64,000 bases of DNA from Symbiodinium sp. CCMP2592 (lineage: Eukaryota; Sar; Dinophyceae; Suessiales; Symbiodiniaceae), in contig CAJNDT010002024.1 of assembly GCA_905221615.1 (NCBI GenBank), positions 797,357 through 861,356 on the forward strand. The letters are read 5' to 3'. Below, one piece after another: positions 17,896 to 29,335 of this stretch; the stretch's first letter is position 1, and each line of letters opens with the position of its first letter. The position numbers and the translations under genes were made by a program. A model generated the notes under the pieces. It made no database searches. It worked only from the letters and a program-made list of their open reading frames with translations, and had not been told where the DNA came from.

Positions 17896-18439
17896 AATCC
17901 TGAACCCTAAGAACCCGAGTGCTTGACGGGTAGGGGTCTGTTTCTTGCGAGGGAGCTTAGATCTTTCCTAGGTTCTTCAGTGGTGCCCTTTTTGTTGTGG
18001 GGGTCTCCTTGGTCTTAACGTTGAGACTGAACACCAGGACAAGGTGCTACAGGGCCAAAGTTTTTTGACACCGAAGCTCATAAGGTTAAGCTTCAGCTCC
18101 TACTTGATAACTAGAGATTCACAAGGGGTAACTATACTTATAACTTCTACTTGCTCATAACCCCACTTAAAGCACTCATACCCTATCTCCCCCAACCCCT
18201 GGAACCTTCAAAGCCCAGAGCCCTGAACCCCCCTACTGCTTGTATTTCGTTCAGGACCTTGTCCTAGGTACCGATTTGGGGGTAGCCTTAATCTTAATTT
18301 ACGTTGCTTTATTAGCAGTCTTAATGTTTGAATTGGAGCCCTAACTATGAATATTTTGGGGACTGATGCGAAGTCGACACCTAGTGTCGATTCTCGGGGC
18401 GCCGGCTTCAGAAGCCCCGAGAAGGCTGAAGAACGCAGG

Positions 18440-18790
18440 GTTTAGGGTTTAGAGATTCAGGGTTTAGGGTTTGAAGAGTTTGAGGGCTTACATAGAGGTT
18501 CAGGGTTTAGGGTTAAGAGTTTAGGGTTTAGAGTATAGAGTCGGTTGAGGGTTTAGAGATCTGAGTCTTGCTTCCTACACCCTATCCCTGCGCGTCCTGT
18601 CAGCTTCGAGGCCTGGGGCACTGAAACTCCGAAGCCAGAAGTAGAGTGATGACCAAACCCTTTAAACCCTCTAAACCCTAAGCCCTCTAAGCCCTAAGCC
18701 CTCTAAACCCTAAACCCTCTAAACCCTAAACCCAATGACCCCAGACCCTACAAACCCTATAATAAGCCCTAAGAGCCCTATAAACCCTAC
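18440..18790. repeat. Degenerate telomere-like repeats, strand switch
   Basis: G-strand type motifs at 18438-18565 (GGGTTTAGGG variants) are followed, after about 90 bp of other sequence, by C-strand arrays at 18655-18790 (CCCTCTAAACCCTAAG). A short exon-like stretch (GAGFRSPEKAEERR) lies just before, at 18397-18438. Confidence 0.6.
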
Positions 18791-18856
18791 ACCCACAAAT
18801 GCAGAGGACCTGAGGAGGATGGGGCCATCAGTACAGGCCTGGACCCGGGAATTGAA

Positions 18857-18957
18857 CGGTTGATGAGATAAATCCCGCATTACCCAAAATAAGAATTATA
18901 CCAGAACTCCCATAGTCTCGGGTCATTAAGGCAATGCAGGGTTTATATCATCAACCG
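18857..18957. repeat. Hairpin family D element
   Basis: Starts CGGTTGATGAGATAAATCCC and ends GGGTTTATATCATCAACCG; the centre carries AAGAATTATACCAGAACTCC and CATAGTCTCGGGTC. The inverted ends pair for about 25 bp. Confidence 0.8.
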
Positions 18958-19009
18958 AAGCACGTCGTGCAAGCAGGCATTGTGCATGTGGCTAGCTGTT
19001 TCTGGTCGA

Positions 19010-19600
19010 CGGAGCTGTCTATCTGTGCATCTATCTTTCTTTTTGTTGATCTGTCTATGTATCTATCTATCCATGGATCAGCTAATTAGTTGTCTATCTA
19101 TCTTTCGCAATAACTATAAACATTTGTTGCTTCTGTCGTTGTTTCTTTCGTTCGTTCTCTTTTGTTTCTGTCTAACTATCTCTGTAGCTGCCTATATGAC
19201 GGTTTGCACATCTGACGATCAGGCTATCTATCGATCTGGCTATCTGTGCATACATCCACCCTGCCAGCCAGAGAGCCAGACAGCCAGCCTCCCTCCCTCC
19301 CTCCCTGCATTCCTGCATTCCTCCCTGCATCCATTCCATCTATCCATCCATCCATGCATGCATCCATCCATGCATCCGTCCATCCATCCATCCATCCTCC
19401 ATCCATCCATAGATCTACATATATCTGCATACATAAAAGTGCATGCTGTATGTATGTATGTATGTATGCATGTGTATGTATGTATCTACGTATGTATGTA
19501 TGGATGGATGTATGTATGCATGTATGTATACATTTCTCTCTCTCTCTCTCTCTCTTTCTTTCTGTCTGCCTGCCTGCCTGCCTCTCTGTCTACTCATGGA
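19010..19600. repeat. Compound tetranucleotide microsatellite
   Basis: A run of related simple repeats: CTAT/CTGT variants, CCTC, CATC (19330-19405), TGTA (19445-19530) and CT/CCTG (19535-19585). Apparent reading frames here are by-products of the repeats. Confidence 0.9.
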
Positions 19601-19642
19601 ACTAGTCTTGCCTTGTCCGGCTTGTTTTTCATGACTTTGTAC

Positions 19643-20019
19643 TACAGTGAAAACCCTGTATAAGAACCCCGTTCGGCGAGAGTAGGGTACCCTAAGGTTC
19701 TTAATTTCCATTACATGTGATTTTGCCGTTCGAGCAGCTAGGGTAGGCTCAGGTTCTTAACCACGTTCTTATCCGATAACTTGACCGAGGGCTCTCATGA
19801 AATTTACTTTGGATTCTGAATTTCTTGTGGGGGCAGTGGGCCATGGGGGTCTGGAAAATTTAGTTTTCAATTCTAAAATTTCCACAGCTCGTCGAAAGGA
19901 CTCGGGGCGGAGGGCATGGCCAGGGGCCCTCCAGAAATTTCCTTTTGGATTCTAAATTCCGCCTTGGGTAGGGGCTCAGGTTCTTAAACAGCGGGTTCTT
20001 ATACAGTCTTTTCACTGTA
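19643..20019. mobile_element. Non-autonomous DNA transposon with TA duplication (pogo/mariner-like ends)
   Basis: Begins CAGTGAAAACCCTGTATAAG and ends with the inverted copy (CTTATACAGTCTTTTCACTG), flanked by TA on both sides; 373 bp inside. The first 26-30 bp of each end pair, and nearby inner parts (GGTTCTTAA, AGGTTCTTAA) also repeat. Interior has no ORF. TA target and CAGT termini fit the Tc1/mariner-pogo group; the autonomous partner is not in this window. Confidence 0.75.
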
Positions 20020-20099
20020 CTTCATCTTGCCTTATACCATGTTACCTTATACTGTCTTATCTTATCTCGTCTTCTTTTCCCTGATCTTCTGTTTTATTC

Positions 20100-20285
20100 T
20101 CTTCTCCGCTCTCGTCTCTCTCTGTCTTTCTGTCTCTCTCTCTCGCTCTCGCTCTCTCTCTCCTCTCCCTCTCTCCCTCCTCTCTCCCTCTCTCCCTCTC
20201 TCCCTCCCTCTCTCCCTCCCTCTCTCCCTCTCTCTCCCTCTCTCCCTCCCATCTCTCCCTCCCCTCTCTCCCTCTCTCCCTCTCT

Positions 20286-20373
<88 letters not shown>

Positions 20374-20395
20374 CTCTCTCGCTCTCTCTTGTGTG
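20100..20395. repeat. CT-rich microsatellite/minisatellite
   Basis: About 300 bp of CT and CTCTCC units. Long frames on both strands here (Ser/Leu/Pro or Arg/Glu runs) are repeat artefacts. Confidence 0.95.
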
Positions 20396-21821
20396 CGTGT
20401 GCTCACGTGCCAGAGGGTTCTTCAAAGAACTAGTTGTACAGATGTTTGCGCAGTGAAGGGGTGGATGTTGCTCAGGGGCGGAATGTGATGAGTGGGGTGG
20501 GAATAAAGCCCTTGACATTGCTAAATCCCAAAACCGTTAAATGCTTGAAACAACCCTCAGCCATAAACCGCCGTGTTCGTGGGCTCTAGGATCACGGATC
20601 TCTCGCCGGCGCATTCAGAGTCGAGGCACGGCCTCCTTTGCGTCCCTTCTTCGGCTTTAGAGTTTACGGGGAGTTTTTGGGTTTTGGAGTTCAGGGTTTA
20701 GGGGTTTAATATTTAGGAGTTGAAGGTTTCAGTGTTTCTTCAGTGTTTCTAACGTAAACGTTCCTGTAAAGGCTTGTGTAAGGATTGGTATAAGGGCTAT
20801 GGCGCATAGAAGCACTCAGGGCTTCTACGGTGAGGGCTGTTTGTAAAGATCCGCAATGGTGACTATAAGCTGTATAGAAGGTTCTTTATGAGCTGCATTA
20901 CTCAGGGCTTGTACTATAAGGGGTATTATGAGGGTTTAAATGTAGGAGCATTGAGAAATAGAGCGATGGAAAATAAATAATACCAATATAGGCACCAGAA
21001 AATAGTAGACAGCTTAGGGTTCCTGGCTCCATGTAGTGTGTGACCGTTCAGATGTTGGGGTTTTAAGGCAGCTGTTGAAGGTTAAGGGTGTCATGCTTCT
21101 GTTTGGGGTCAACTTGTCATATCAATCGCATTTCAAGTCGTCAGCATCATCAATAGTTGCGGTTCGTAGCATCCACGAGAGTCTATATTGTTGGCAGCAT
21201 GCGTGTTGATGTCGTTGCTCTTGCTGTTGCTTTTGGTAGTGACGGGTTGTGCTTCTGAGTAGCGGCACCATCATGTGATGATTGCTGGAAGCAGTGATGC
21301 AGTTGTAGGTTATGCGGCTGTCGCTAGTCTTTCGTCCTTGAATCATTATATGTAATTCACCAGAGCATAAGACTCGCGCAGTCGGGTTCAATCAAATCAG
21401 ATGCCCTCAGAATAGAGTCTTGAGTTTTCGTTGGTGGGTTCGGGCAAGCAAAACCTGCAGAAGAGCTTGATATCTCCACCATTTCCTCAACGATTTTTGC
21501 TAGACGCCAGAGAAGAGACAGATGTAGCGGTCTAGCATACTCTCGGCAAAACAATATCAGTTCCAACACGGCCAATTCCCATTTCGAACGCTCCTGACGA
21601 TGCTCGAAATGTCTGTCTACAGACTTGGAAATTCGGGATCTAGGGTGTCCGGTCCAGGCGGGTTCCGAGGGTATAGGGGCTGGCCAGATTGATAGCTACG
21701 CTGATGCTAATTCCCAGTGCCCCACAAGAACTTCTAATCTGTGCGGCTCAAACGGATTTTCCAGAGGCCTGCCGATGCTGACTGCGCACAGCCCGGTAAG
21801 AGATGTCGTGGCAAATGCACA
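20396..21821. other. Stretch without a recognisable gene
   Basis: Contains a weak G-rich telomere-like tract (about 20660-20730), a trinucleotide-like stretch at 21130-21300 (GTTGCT/CATCAT), and otherwise unassigned sequence. No splice-bordered exon was convincing. Confidence 0.35.
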
Positions 21822-21940
21822 TGGGAGTTTCCGAAAATTAGGGGTACCTTATCTTGGGGTCCATAGTCCTTATAATAAGGATCCTACTGTTTAGGGGCTT
21901 AGGGCATTATATCAGGGTCCCCTAGTTTCGGAAAGTTTCG
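21822..21940. repeat. Hairpin family A element (right end damaged)
   Basis: Left end TGGGAGTTTCCGAAAATTAG and centre CCTTATAATAAGGATCC are intact. The right end CTAGTTTCGGAAAGTTTCGG lacks the final CTCCCA. Confidence 0.7.
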
Positions 21941-22376
21941 GAAGCCCCCTGACATAGCTCCAGCAATGAGGCTGGCAACTTCAACGACAAAAGGCAAAGA
22001 CTAGGAGGCAGGTTGGAAGTTGTTTGCCGAACAACTAGTGACAGTAACGCCCAAGCGAATGAACATCAATTGCAATGGTGCACTCAGTGCTTTCTGTTTA
22101 CAGCCTTCTCCACGGAAAAGCCTTTCACACGTCCTGAGTGTTGGAAGTTTGAGTTAAGTAGCAGCCGTGTTCTTCGCTTTCACAATAAGATTGTTCTTCA
22201 TTCTCATCGTCCTCGTCTTCAGCGGTTGCATTACTGCAGCCAGGCTTCTTCTGTGAGCCTCAGTACCCCACAGACCCCTGCACTTGTTTTCAAGCAAACA
22301 GACCACTTGACGTCGGGGCCCTGAGCCGACATTTATCCTAAACTCCTAAACCACAGACTGAGCCGGGTTTTAAAGG

Positions 22377-22481
22377 GAACTCCAGAAAGTTGGAATATGG
22401 ATTAATTAATGGTAGGATCCCCTATAATTTACCTTAAAGGGGTTAGGATAATAATATTCCAACTTTCTGGCTTCTACTGTA
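22377..22481. repeat. Hairpin family F element
   Basis: CCAGAAAGTTGGAATATGG near the left is mirrored by ATATTCCAACTTTCTGGC at the right, which continues into TTCTACTGTA, the same terminus as the elements at 34869 and 35170. Confidence 0.75.
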
Positions 22482-22617
22482 GAGACTCTCAACCCTCGAA
22501 TCCTGGACCCAACCTGCCCAAAGACCTGTAATGCGAAGCGACGACGCAGACAAGTCTTGAAATTCACCTTCTCCTCTGGCGCACCCTAAACCCGAAACCC
22601 TAATGAACCCTAAGCCC

Positions 22618-22741
22618 TACTTAAAGGATCATGGGACTTAGTAACCCGGATTATAAGTATGGTAACTGTGCCTATCGTTTCTTAGAACCCCAATTAAGAG
22701 ACTTATAACCTAACTTACCAAGTCCCCTGACCCTCCAAGTA
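22618..22741. repeat. Hairpin family B element
   Basis: From TACTTAAAGGATCATGGGAC to CCCTGACCCTCCAAGTA, with the usual CCCCAATTAAGAGACTTATAA interior split as in other copies. Confidence 0.75.
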
Positions 22742-22852
22742 AACCACCCTTAGGTGCTTCAGATGCTGCTCCTTCTCAGCCAGCTCATCGCTCTGCATGC
22801 CATCCTCATCTCAGCATGGGCTCGGGGCTCACGTCACGGCTCTCTTCCCAGA

Positions 22853-22949
22853 ACTTCCAAAATCCCTTAATTAAGGAATAGACCTTAAATTATAGTAGGA
22901 TCCCTAATATGATTTAAGGTATATTCCTTAGTTAAGGGATTTTGGAAAG
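22853..22949. repeat. Hairpin family H element
   Basis: TTCCAAAATCCCTTAATTAA at the left pairs with TTAGTTAAGGGATTTTGGAA at the right; centre is TAGTAGGATCCCTAATATG. Confidence 0.8.
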
Positions 22950-25015
22950 TCTAGGTTTGTTTGGGCTTCGCGGGGTGCTTCACAGATGGATTTCCTTGGA
23001 GAGCTCAGAACGGAAGAGCGAGATAATGTTTGATAGCCAAACTCTTGCGAGCACACACACACACACTCTCTCTCTCTCTCTACCTCTCTCTCTCTCTCCA
23101 CAAACATGTTTACATATATATATATATATATATGTATGCATACATTTGTATGTTAGTTTGTGTTAATTGGTTGCCTGCTCAGTTTGTTTGTCAAACAAAA
23201 CTTCTAGGTATGACAAAATGTGAACTTCGATAGAAGTTGAAGTGCCAACGTGCGAGTCATCAGTTGAAAGGTCCAACACTAGCAGTGATGATCTTTATGA
23301 TGAGGTTCGTTGTTCGCGCCCTTCAGCAGGTCACTAGGGTTGTCTTCGTTCAATGCCAGCATGAGTAGTATTAGGTGGGTCTTTACAGCACTATAGCGAT
23401 CCTGTTATGTCCGTTATAGAAGTACCTATAGTCACGTTTTGGTTCTAGATGGAGACTACGGCTCTTTCCTGAAACTCCCATCATCTGTTGGCTTTTGTTG
23501 GCAGAGAACCCTTTGAACTTTCAGCCCAAGTTTGTCTACCATTTCCGGGGGGAAGGCTCAGTAGCAGTCGACTCGAACTGACAAATTGATACTGAGCCTA
23601 CTGGGGGCTATTGGGGTGCGTGCTCGAACTTGGTTAGTTCGTGGCGGCGGCATGAGATTGCAGAAAAGTAGCATCGGTATGCCTTGAGGATCATCTTCGC
23701 ATGGAGGCTTCTGCGTAACTTCTCAAATCGCTTTGGTGGGGTTGAGGGCTCCTTAACCACAAATCTGCAGAGAGTTGGGGCTCTGAAACTTCTAACCCTA
23801 CCCTAAACCCTAGACTCTGATCCCACTACAGGCCGTGTGCCCGAGCACTTCAGCTGCCCAAGCCGCAGCCTTGGACAGGGAGTCGTTCTTTCCCGATTCG
23901 CTTCAAACCCCAGAGTGAACCGAAGCCCCACAGGATGTAGGGTTTGGGGTTTAGGGTTGAGGGGGTGGCAGTAGAAATAATGTGCCGGAGTCATTATATA
24001 CCTCTGACTGTTGTTTCTTAGGGTTCTTTATTCTGCTTACGCACAAGAAAAACAACCCAAAACCCTATTCTCCTTCTTGAGGCCTCCACATGCAAATTAT
24101 TCGGTGGACTCTTGGCTTGGTTTCCGGTTTCGCACTTTGTGGTTCTCGGGTGCTTGTGAGTCGACGCTCGGAACTCTGTTACGATCCACTTGTAATTATT
24201 GGGGGCCCCTGTATTACGCGCACCAACATGTGCCAGTGGTTGCACAGGTTCTCGGAGGCATATCTTCCAAGTTGATATTAACAAGTAACAGTCTGCGATC
24301 CTTCTCTCAAGACGTAAGGGTGCGGGGTTCCCGCGAATTTTCCAAAAGCTGGTTCGACACTCCAAAAGCAGGATCTGACCCGCGCGCTCCCCAGAGTCGG
24401 GCTGTGTGAGTGCAGATCTAGCCATTAGGGCTCTGCGGTTAGGATAACTATAGGTGTGCCTTAATGAACCTTAATGATTAGCATGCTATAGTAACTTTAC
24501 GGTCTATAATAAGGAAGCACTATGACAATTATTCCGACCACTATACGACGATGCCAAGGGAGCACCAGCGACATTTGAGGAATTCGAAATGCAAGTCTGT
24601 ATTCCAAGACTAGGTTCTTGTTTAGCAACTTACTTACCGGTACCACGTTTGCGTAAACAACAGGTCGGAGCTTTATTGTAACCTACTTATAAGTTCCTTA
24701 AAAGAACCCAGAAGATTCGTAGCCTCAGCTCTGAAGATAATGCTGCTCGCAACAATTAGAGTCAGGGGTTAGGGCTCAGCTGCTTTTTCGTTCCACACAG
24801 TGGGATGGTTAAGGGTTTACGGTTTGGCTCATGCTACTGCAGCGCATGCTGCGGCAAGCTCACGCAGTAGATCTTAATTTTCCCAACTTCGACACTTGGA
24901 TACATCTATCGTTGAAACAGTGCAGACAGCGCGACAGTGCAAGATCGATTTTCTTCAACTCGCCCCATAGTGTGTTGAGGTTTGCTCGGACCAATAGCAG
25001 ACAGACACAACTGTC
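22950..25015. other. Unassigned stretch upstream of the dehydrogenase gene
   Basis: Holds a CA/CT/TA microsatellite at 23055-23142, short telomere-like motifs at about 23800-23815 and 23936-23960, and otherwise sequence without recognisable coding content. The promoter and 5' UTR of the downstream gene presumably lie in the last few hundred bases; no defined element is visible. Confidence 0.35.
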
Positions 25016-25837
25016 ATGTTGCAATCAACCCTTCGCATAGCAGCCGCTCGATCTTTTGCCAGCTCTGTGTACCGCCAAAAGTCTGCACTGGTCACCGGAG
25101 GGGTTCAGGGGCTGGGAGAAGCCATTGCTCGTCGACTCGCTGATGATGGGTACAAGGTTGTCATCGCAGACGTGCAGGATGGACAGCCCCTCGCTGAGGA
25201 GATTAAAGGCAAGTTCGTTAAAGCCGATGTAACTGATCCCAAGCAAGTAGAGGCTGCTGTGAAGCATGTCGTTGAAGCCTATGGAAGTCTCGACGCCCTC
25301 GTGAACAATGCTGGAGTTGTTGGATCCCAAGTATTGCTTGCAGATTATGACATCGAGGAATGGAGACGTGTCATCGACATCAATCTGAACGGCGTCTTCT
25401 ATGGTCTTAAGTACGGACTGAAGCAAATGGTCCAGCAAGAGACTGGCGGCAGCATTGTCAACATGTCGTCTATTGCTGGATTCCGCGGACTTATCAACTT
25501 GGGCCCCTACACGGCTGCTAAGTTTGCAATACGCGGCATAACACGTGCAGCCGCCGTCGAGTACGGCAGCAACAAGATTCGCGTCAATGCTCTCGCGCCC
25601 ACTGGCTGTGAAACACCCATGGTGAAGACCTTTATCGAGCAGAGCTCTGATCCGGCTCTCACCCACAGCACCTTGACTGGTTACCATGCGATTCCTGCGA
25701 TTCCGCAAGCAAGGGACGTGGCTGATGCATGCTCCTTTCTCTTGAGTGACCAGGCTCGGTACATCACTGGCCACACACTGCCCGTGGACGCTGGTGCTCT
25801 GAGTCGAGTTGCTAATGCCCCGGAGCGATTCACCTAG
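25016..25837 (+). CDS. Short-chain dehydrogenase/reductase, probably mitochondrial
   Basis: A complete, intronless 273-codon gene for an NAD(P)-dependent oxidoreductase of the classical SDR family. The cofactor loop is TGGVQGLGEA (T-G-x3-G-x-G, about residues 27-36), NNAG follows at about 96-99, and the catalytic set is Ser in MSSIAG, Tyr and Lys in YTAAK. The C-terminal PVDAGAL is also usual for the family, and the length is typical. The first ~25 residues (MLQSTLRIAAARSFASSVYR) are basic, Ser/Ala-rich and acid-free, which looks like a mitochondrial presequence; the Rossmann fold starts right after. The ATG at 25016 is the first that includes both. An Asp follows the second beta strand (IADVQD), which usually favours NAD over NADP. 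The substrate cannot be told from sequence. It stands alone among repeats; the lack of introns could reflect retroposition or transfer, neither proven. Confidence 0.93.
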   Translation: MLQSTLRIAAARSFASSVYRQKSALVTGGVQGLGEAIARRLADDGYKVVIADVQDGQPLAEEIKGKFVKADVTDPKQVEAAVKHVVEAYGSLDALVNNAGVVGSQVLLADYDIEEWRRVIDINLNGVFYGLKYGLKQMVQQETGGSIVNMSSIAGFRGLINLGPYTAAKFAIRGITRAAAVEYGSNKIRVNALAPTGCETPMVKTFIEQSSDPALTHSTLTGYHAIPAIPQARDVADACSFLLSDQARYITGHTLPVDAGALSRVANAPERFT

Positions 25838-26335
25838 TTTTAAGACTGCTCCTCCCGCAACAGACGTAAATACTGCGGCGTGTGGAATGGACAGCACGCT
25901 GCGGCGATGATACCTTGCACGGAGACTGGAAAGACTATGTGTGCAATTTCGTTGCCACCAGGTGATTTGGCATCAAGTCCGCAGCATCCATGTTCCCAAA
26001 TGCATAACCCATCCATGGCCCTAAACCCAAGATCCTAAACCTACCCAAAAACAAAACCCGAAGCCCCGCCCCTGAACACACTATAGAATCCTAAATATTG
26101 ACCATTTTTCCTGAAGGTTCCTTATTATTCTTATACTACAATGGAGCTCAAAACCCGATTCTAATTATTAAGGCCCCTGAACTACACCCTTGTGGTAGCC
26201 CTTCCAAAGAACCCACTAAAGGAACCTTATTCTGACTGTTTTACTGTTAATGATTAGTGATTAGTGGTACTAGTTTTACAAATATTAGTAGCAGTATTAT
26301 TGTTAGTGTTCGAATTCTGCAAACCTACTTTTAGA
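25838..26335. other. Downstream of the dehydrogenase; hairpin C fragment
   Basis: Non-coding sequence with a few CCCTAAAC-type motifs at 26020-26040. A truncated family C element is at 26105-26180 (GGTTCCTTATTATTCTTATA to CTAATTATTAAGGCCCC). No poly(A) signal is recognised with confidence. Confidence 0.5.
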
Positions 26336-26348
26336 CATATATATATAT

Positions 26349-26385
<37 letters not shown>

Positions 26386-26497
26386 ACATATCGGTTTAGA
26401 TATAGATAGATATGCATGTATGTATGTATGTATGTATGCATGTATGTATTCATGCATGTATGTATGCTTGTATGCATGTCTGCATGTAAATACCTAT

Positions 26498-26534
<37 letters not shown>

Positions 26535-26536
26535 GC
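26336..26536. repeat. (TA)n and (ATGT)n microsatellites
   Basis: TA repeats at 26336-26385 and 26500-26533 flank a TATG/CATG tetranucleotide tract at 26412-26480. Confidence 0.95.
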
Positions 26537-26699
26537 ATAGATACAGACGTATGGCAAAATTCGTCACAATGTTGAAAGAGGGATGTCTAAAGGGACAAGG
26601 GCTCCACAAGGGTTCCTTGAGGGCTCTGGAAGGGTTCTGTGGCTTTGCTCGATACGGAAACCTTGCGACAGAAATATCTCTGAGTGCGCACGGTTGAAA

Positions 26700-27376
26700 G
26701 GCACCAAATAAACTCTCTATCCTAGCCGTATTCCGAAGCCCTGAACCCTGGAATACCTACCAAAGGCCTCAATGTTGCAAAACTTTGCCCTCCTCTGCTT
26801 CTACGTCTTCTACGTGCGGGGAGCTTAAGGGGGCTATTGAGGGTTTGTGACTTAGGGCTTGAGGTTTTGCGGTTGAGAGTTTTGGATTTAGGGCTTCAGG
26901 GTTTCGGGCTTAGGGTTGAGAGTTGTGGATGTGGGGCTCGGGGCAATCTAGACAGCAGTCTTGAAGAGTTTGGGAAGGAGAGCCTAATTTAGGGCAATCG
27001 GGGGCTTTTGGGTTTCGTGTCGAGGACTTTGGGGTATTGGGGCTTCAGGGTTTGGGCCTTCTTAACTTCCAGAAGTCAGAGCTTCCAAAGTTATGTCTCT
27101 ACATAAGAGTCTTTCGAAACTCGAAAGCACCGGTTTAGGGTGTGGCGTTTCGACTTCTTTTGGGTGTAGAAGTGGTCATTGCTCAAGTACGGGCTTAATC
27201 CAATGGCAGGCGTGGGGATTTCTAAGCCGTAGCACCGCCTTGTCCTTTGGTGCATGATGTGTCACGGTCCCTAAACCCTAAACCCTAAACCGTTTCTGAA
27301 CGTTCCCCAGAGTTAAGAGAGGCATCGAGCGCTGAGTCCCAAGATCCGACTACAGTACAAGCAGTAGCAACCGATG
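26700..27376. other. G-rich degenerate stretch, no gene
   Basis: Decayed GGGTTTAGGG-like motif (26825-27060) and a short clean CCCTAAA run at 27271-27291. Nothing coding is recognised. Confidence 0.45.
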
Positions 27377-27489
27377 CTAGGATGCCCAGTAGTACCCTTC
27401 TTCCCTTTTTGTAGTCCTAGGTTCCTTATAAAGTTACCCAATACCAAAAAGAGAGGCCTTTTTATTCTTAGGTTACTAGGTATCCTAGG
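27377..27489. repeat. Hairpin family G element
   Basis: Starts CTAGGATGCCCAGTAGTACC and ends TTAGGTTACTAGGTATCCTAG. The interior TCCTAGGTTCCTTATAAAG and CAATACCAAAAAGAGAGGCC is nearly identical to the copy at 36567. Confidence 0.8.
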
Positions 27490-27865
27490 ATGAGAACGAG
27501 AAGGTCATGTGCACAAGCACAGATATGCGCACACGCGAACCTTGGTGTTGTGCACGTTCCACCCCGCTGTGTTTGCCGTCTTGGTGATTTGTTTTAGTGA
27601 ACACTATCTCTATCTCGGGGAACCCAGACCCTCTAAAGCTGTGAGCCCTGAAGCCCGGAAAGGGCCAGTTTTTACCCATCTAGCACGAGTTTTGGACACG
27701 GAGGTTTGAATCCAGAGGATCCCCGCTCCCATATTCAAGGTAGTTGCCCTGTATACAGGAATACGCGTAACAATCTGCTTCAAAAACTGTGCTTTCATTG
27801 CATTGTTTAGACCCTCGATCTGTGTCTTTCCCAAAGCACTTACGCATAGGGCATTAGTTAAGACC

Positions 27866-27993
27866 TACTTAAAGGATCATGGGACCTAGTTAGTAACTAG
27901 GGCTATAAATTAAGTAACTATACTTATAATTACTTGTAACCCCAATTAGGGGACTTATAACCCTACTTACTAAGTCCTATGATCCTCCAAGTA
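27866..27993. repeat. Hairpin family B element
   Basis: Typical copy: TACTTAAAGGATCATGGGAC at the left, CCTATGATCCTCCAAGTA at the right. Confidence 0.8.
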
Positions 27994-28110
27994 CCCAGGT
28001 TCCCCCGGCTCCCAAGGCCAAACCTGAAGCTCGAACTAAGCCTGAAGCGCGACGCCCCAAGCCCTCAACATCGTGAACCCTAAACCCTTAGCCGCTGAAA
28101 TCCCTAAGCC

Positions 28111-28201
28111 CTAATTGGGGCTATAAGTAATATAAGTAGTTATGAGGATATGGTTGCCTTGCTTATAACCTTAGTTACCAGATGCTATGATCCTGCAAGT
28201 A
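28111..28201. repeat. Hairpin family B element, left end missing
   Basis: Begins inside the element (CTAATTGGGGCTATAAGTAA) and ends GATGCTATGATCCTGCAAGTA. The missing left half is replaced by CCCTAAGCC-type sequence. Confidence 0.6.
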
Positions 28202-28381
28202 TACCCCTAAACCCTAAACCCTAAGATTTTGTACAGGAGCCAGCACCTGAGACTCGAGACAGCCCAGGGTCTACTTGATCCTCTCTGCCTTGCAGCTGAG
28301 TTACGACGCCTGGAGCCCGTGGATTCTGAAAGGAATACCTAGGGTTCCGGAAAATGTTATAAGGCTTATAGGGTTTAGTGG

Positions 28382-28474
28382 ACTCCAATATCCCTTGATA
28401 AGGAATATACCTTGAATTTTAGTAGGATCCCTAGTATGAGCTAAGGTATTTTCCGTTGATAAGGTATTTTGGAA
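28382..28474. repeat. Hairpin family H element
   Basis: CCAATATCCCTTGATAAGG and GTTGATAAGGTATTTTGGAA are inverted ends around TTTAGTAGGATCCCTAGTA. Confidence 0.75.
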
Positions 28475-29335
28475 GGTCTGGGTTTTGGGCTTTTATTTCC
28501 CAGGAGAGGGAAGCCATGCTATTGATAGGTCTTAGGTATTGTTTTGGGATAATCTTGAATTTCCCAGACTGCTTAACATAGAGCCCCTCTTTACAAATAG
28601 TTTTGCGGACTGTTGAAATCGTCGCCTAGTGTTGTTAGGGCTCTTAGGGGTTTTGTAAAGGTGCAGTCAGGTGATTCAGAGAGCATGGTGCCTGGCGGCT
28701 TGTTGAGTGCAGCGTGCCTGCCAACAGTTCCTCCTGAATCGTAGACTGCAGTGCATACCGACTGACGGGATATAGACCGTTACACGGTTTAGGGTTTAGG
28801 GTTTAGGGGCCGTTGAGGCAACAAACCCAGAAACGCAGACAAAAACGCACGGCACCCTGAGCCCAAACACCCTAGAACACTAAACCCGAAACCCCGAAAC
28901 CCTGCGGACTACAGGGGTATATGAACTGTTACAAAAATGTCCTACACACCTGCAAAAGCCTTTTCAAGTCACGTAGGGTCCTGCAAAAGGGGGATGTCCA
29001 ACCCAAGCGACATCAAGGTGCACATCGTGCGGGGCGGACTCGGTCTGACCCACAGCGCCCCGTGGCCTCACGAAAGCCTTCCTGCAGGGGCCCATTATAT
29101 TACTTTACGCACAGAGTATATAAAATTTGGGTACCCTTGGGGTTCGTTTAGGCTGTAGAGTGCAAGGATCAAGTTTTAGGACCTGTGCTTTTGGGTTTAG
29201 AGTCTTGGATTTGGGTTAAGTAAGGTTTATAGTCCAAGATTTGGCGTGTTTGGTTTCGGGAACTGGGTCTCGGGGTCCAGGATCTACATTCTAAGTGCAG
29301 GGTTTCAGAGTTCAGGGTTTGGGGCGTGGGGTTAT
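28475..29335. other. Unassigned stretch before the 43-bp satellite
   Basis: Short telomere-like motif at 28790-28806, C-type motifs at 28860-28900, and open frames at 28937-29095 with mixed composition but no recognisable domain. Turns G-rich from 29160. Confidence 0.35.

Noticed and set aside
19224-19711. Frames with Met/Asp/Gly/Trp or Cys/Met/Tyr/Val runs
   Set aside because: Generated by CATC and TGTA tetranucleotide repeats.
20027-20518. 153-codon frames on both strands
   Set aside because: CT/CTCTCC simple repeat; composition is only Ser, Leu, Pro or Arg, Glu.
24011-24425. Overlapping 130-codon frames on both strands
   Set aside because: No domain, no splice signals, and equal openness on both strands; treated as chance.
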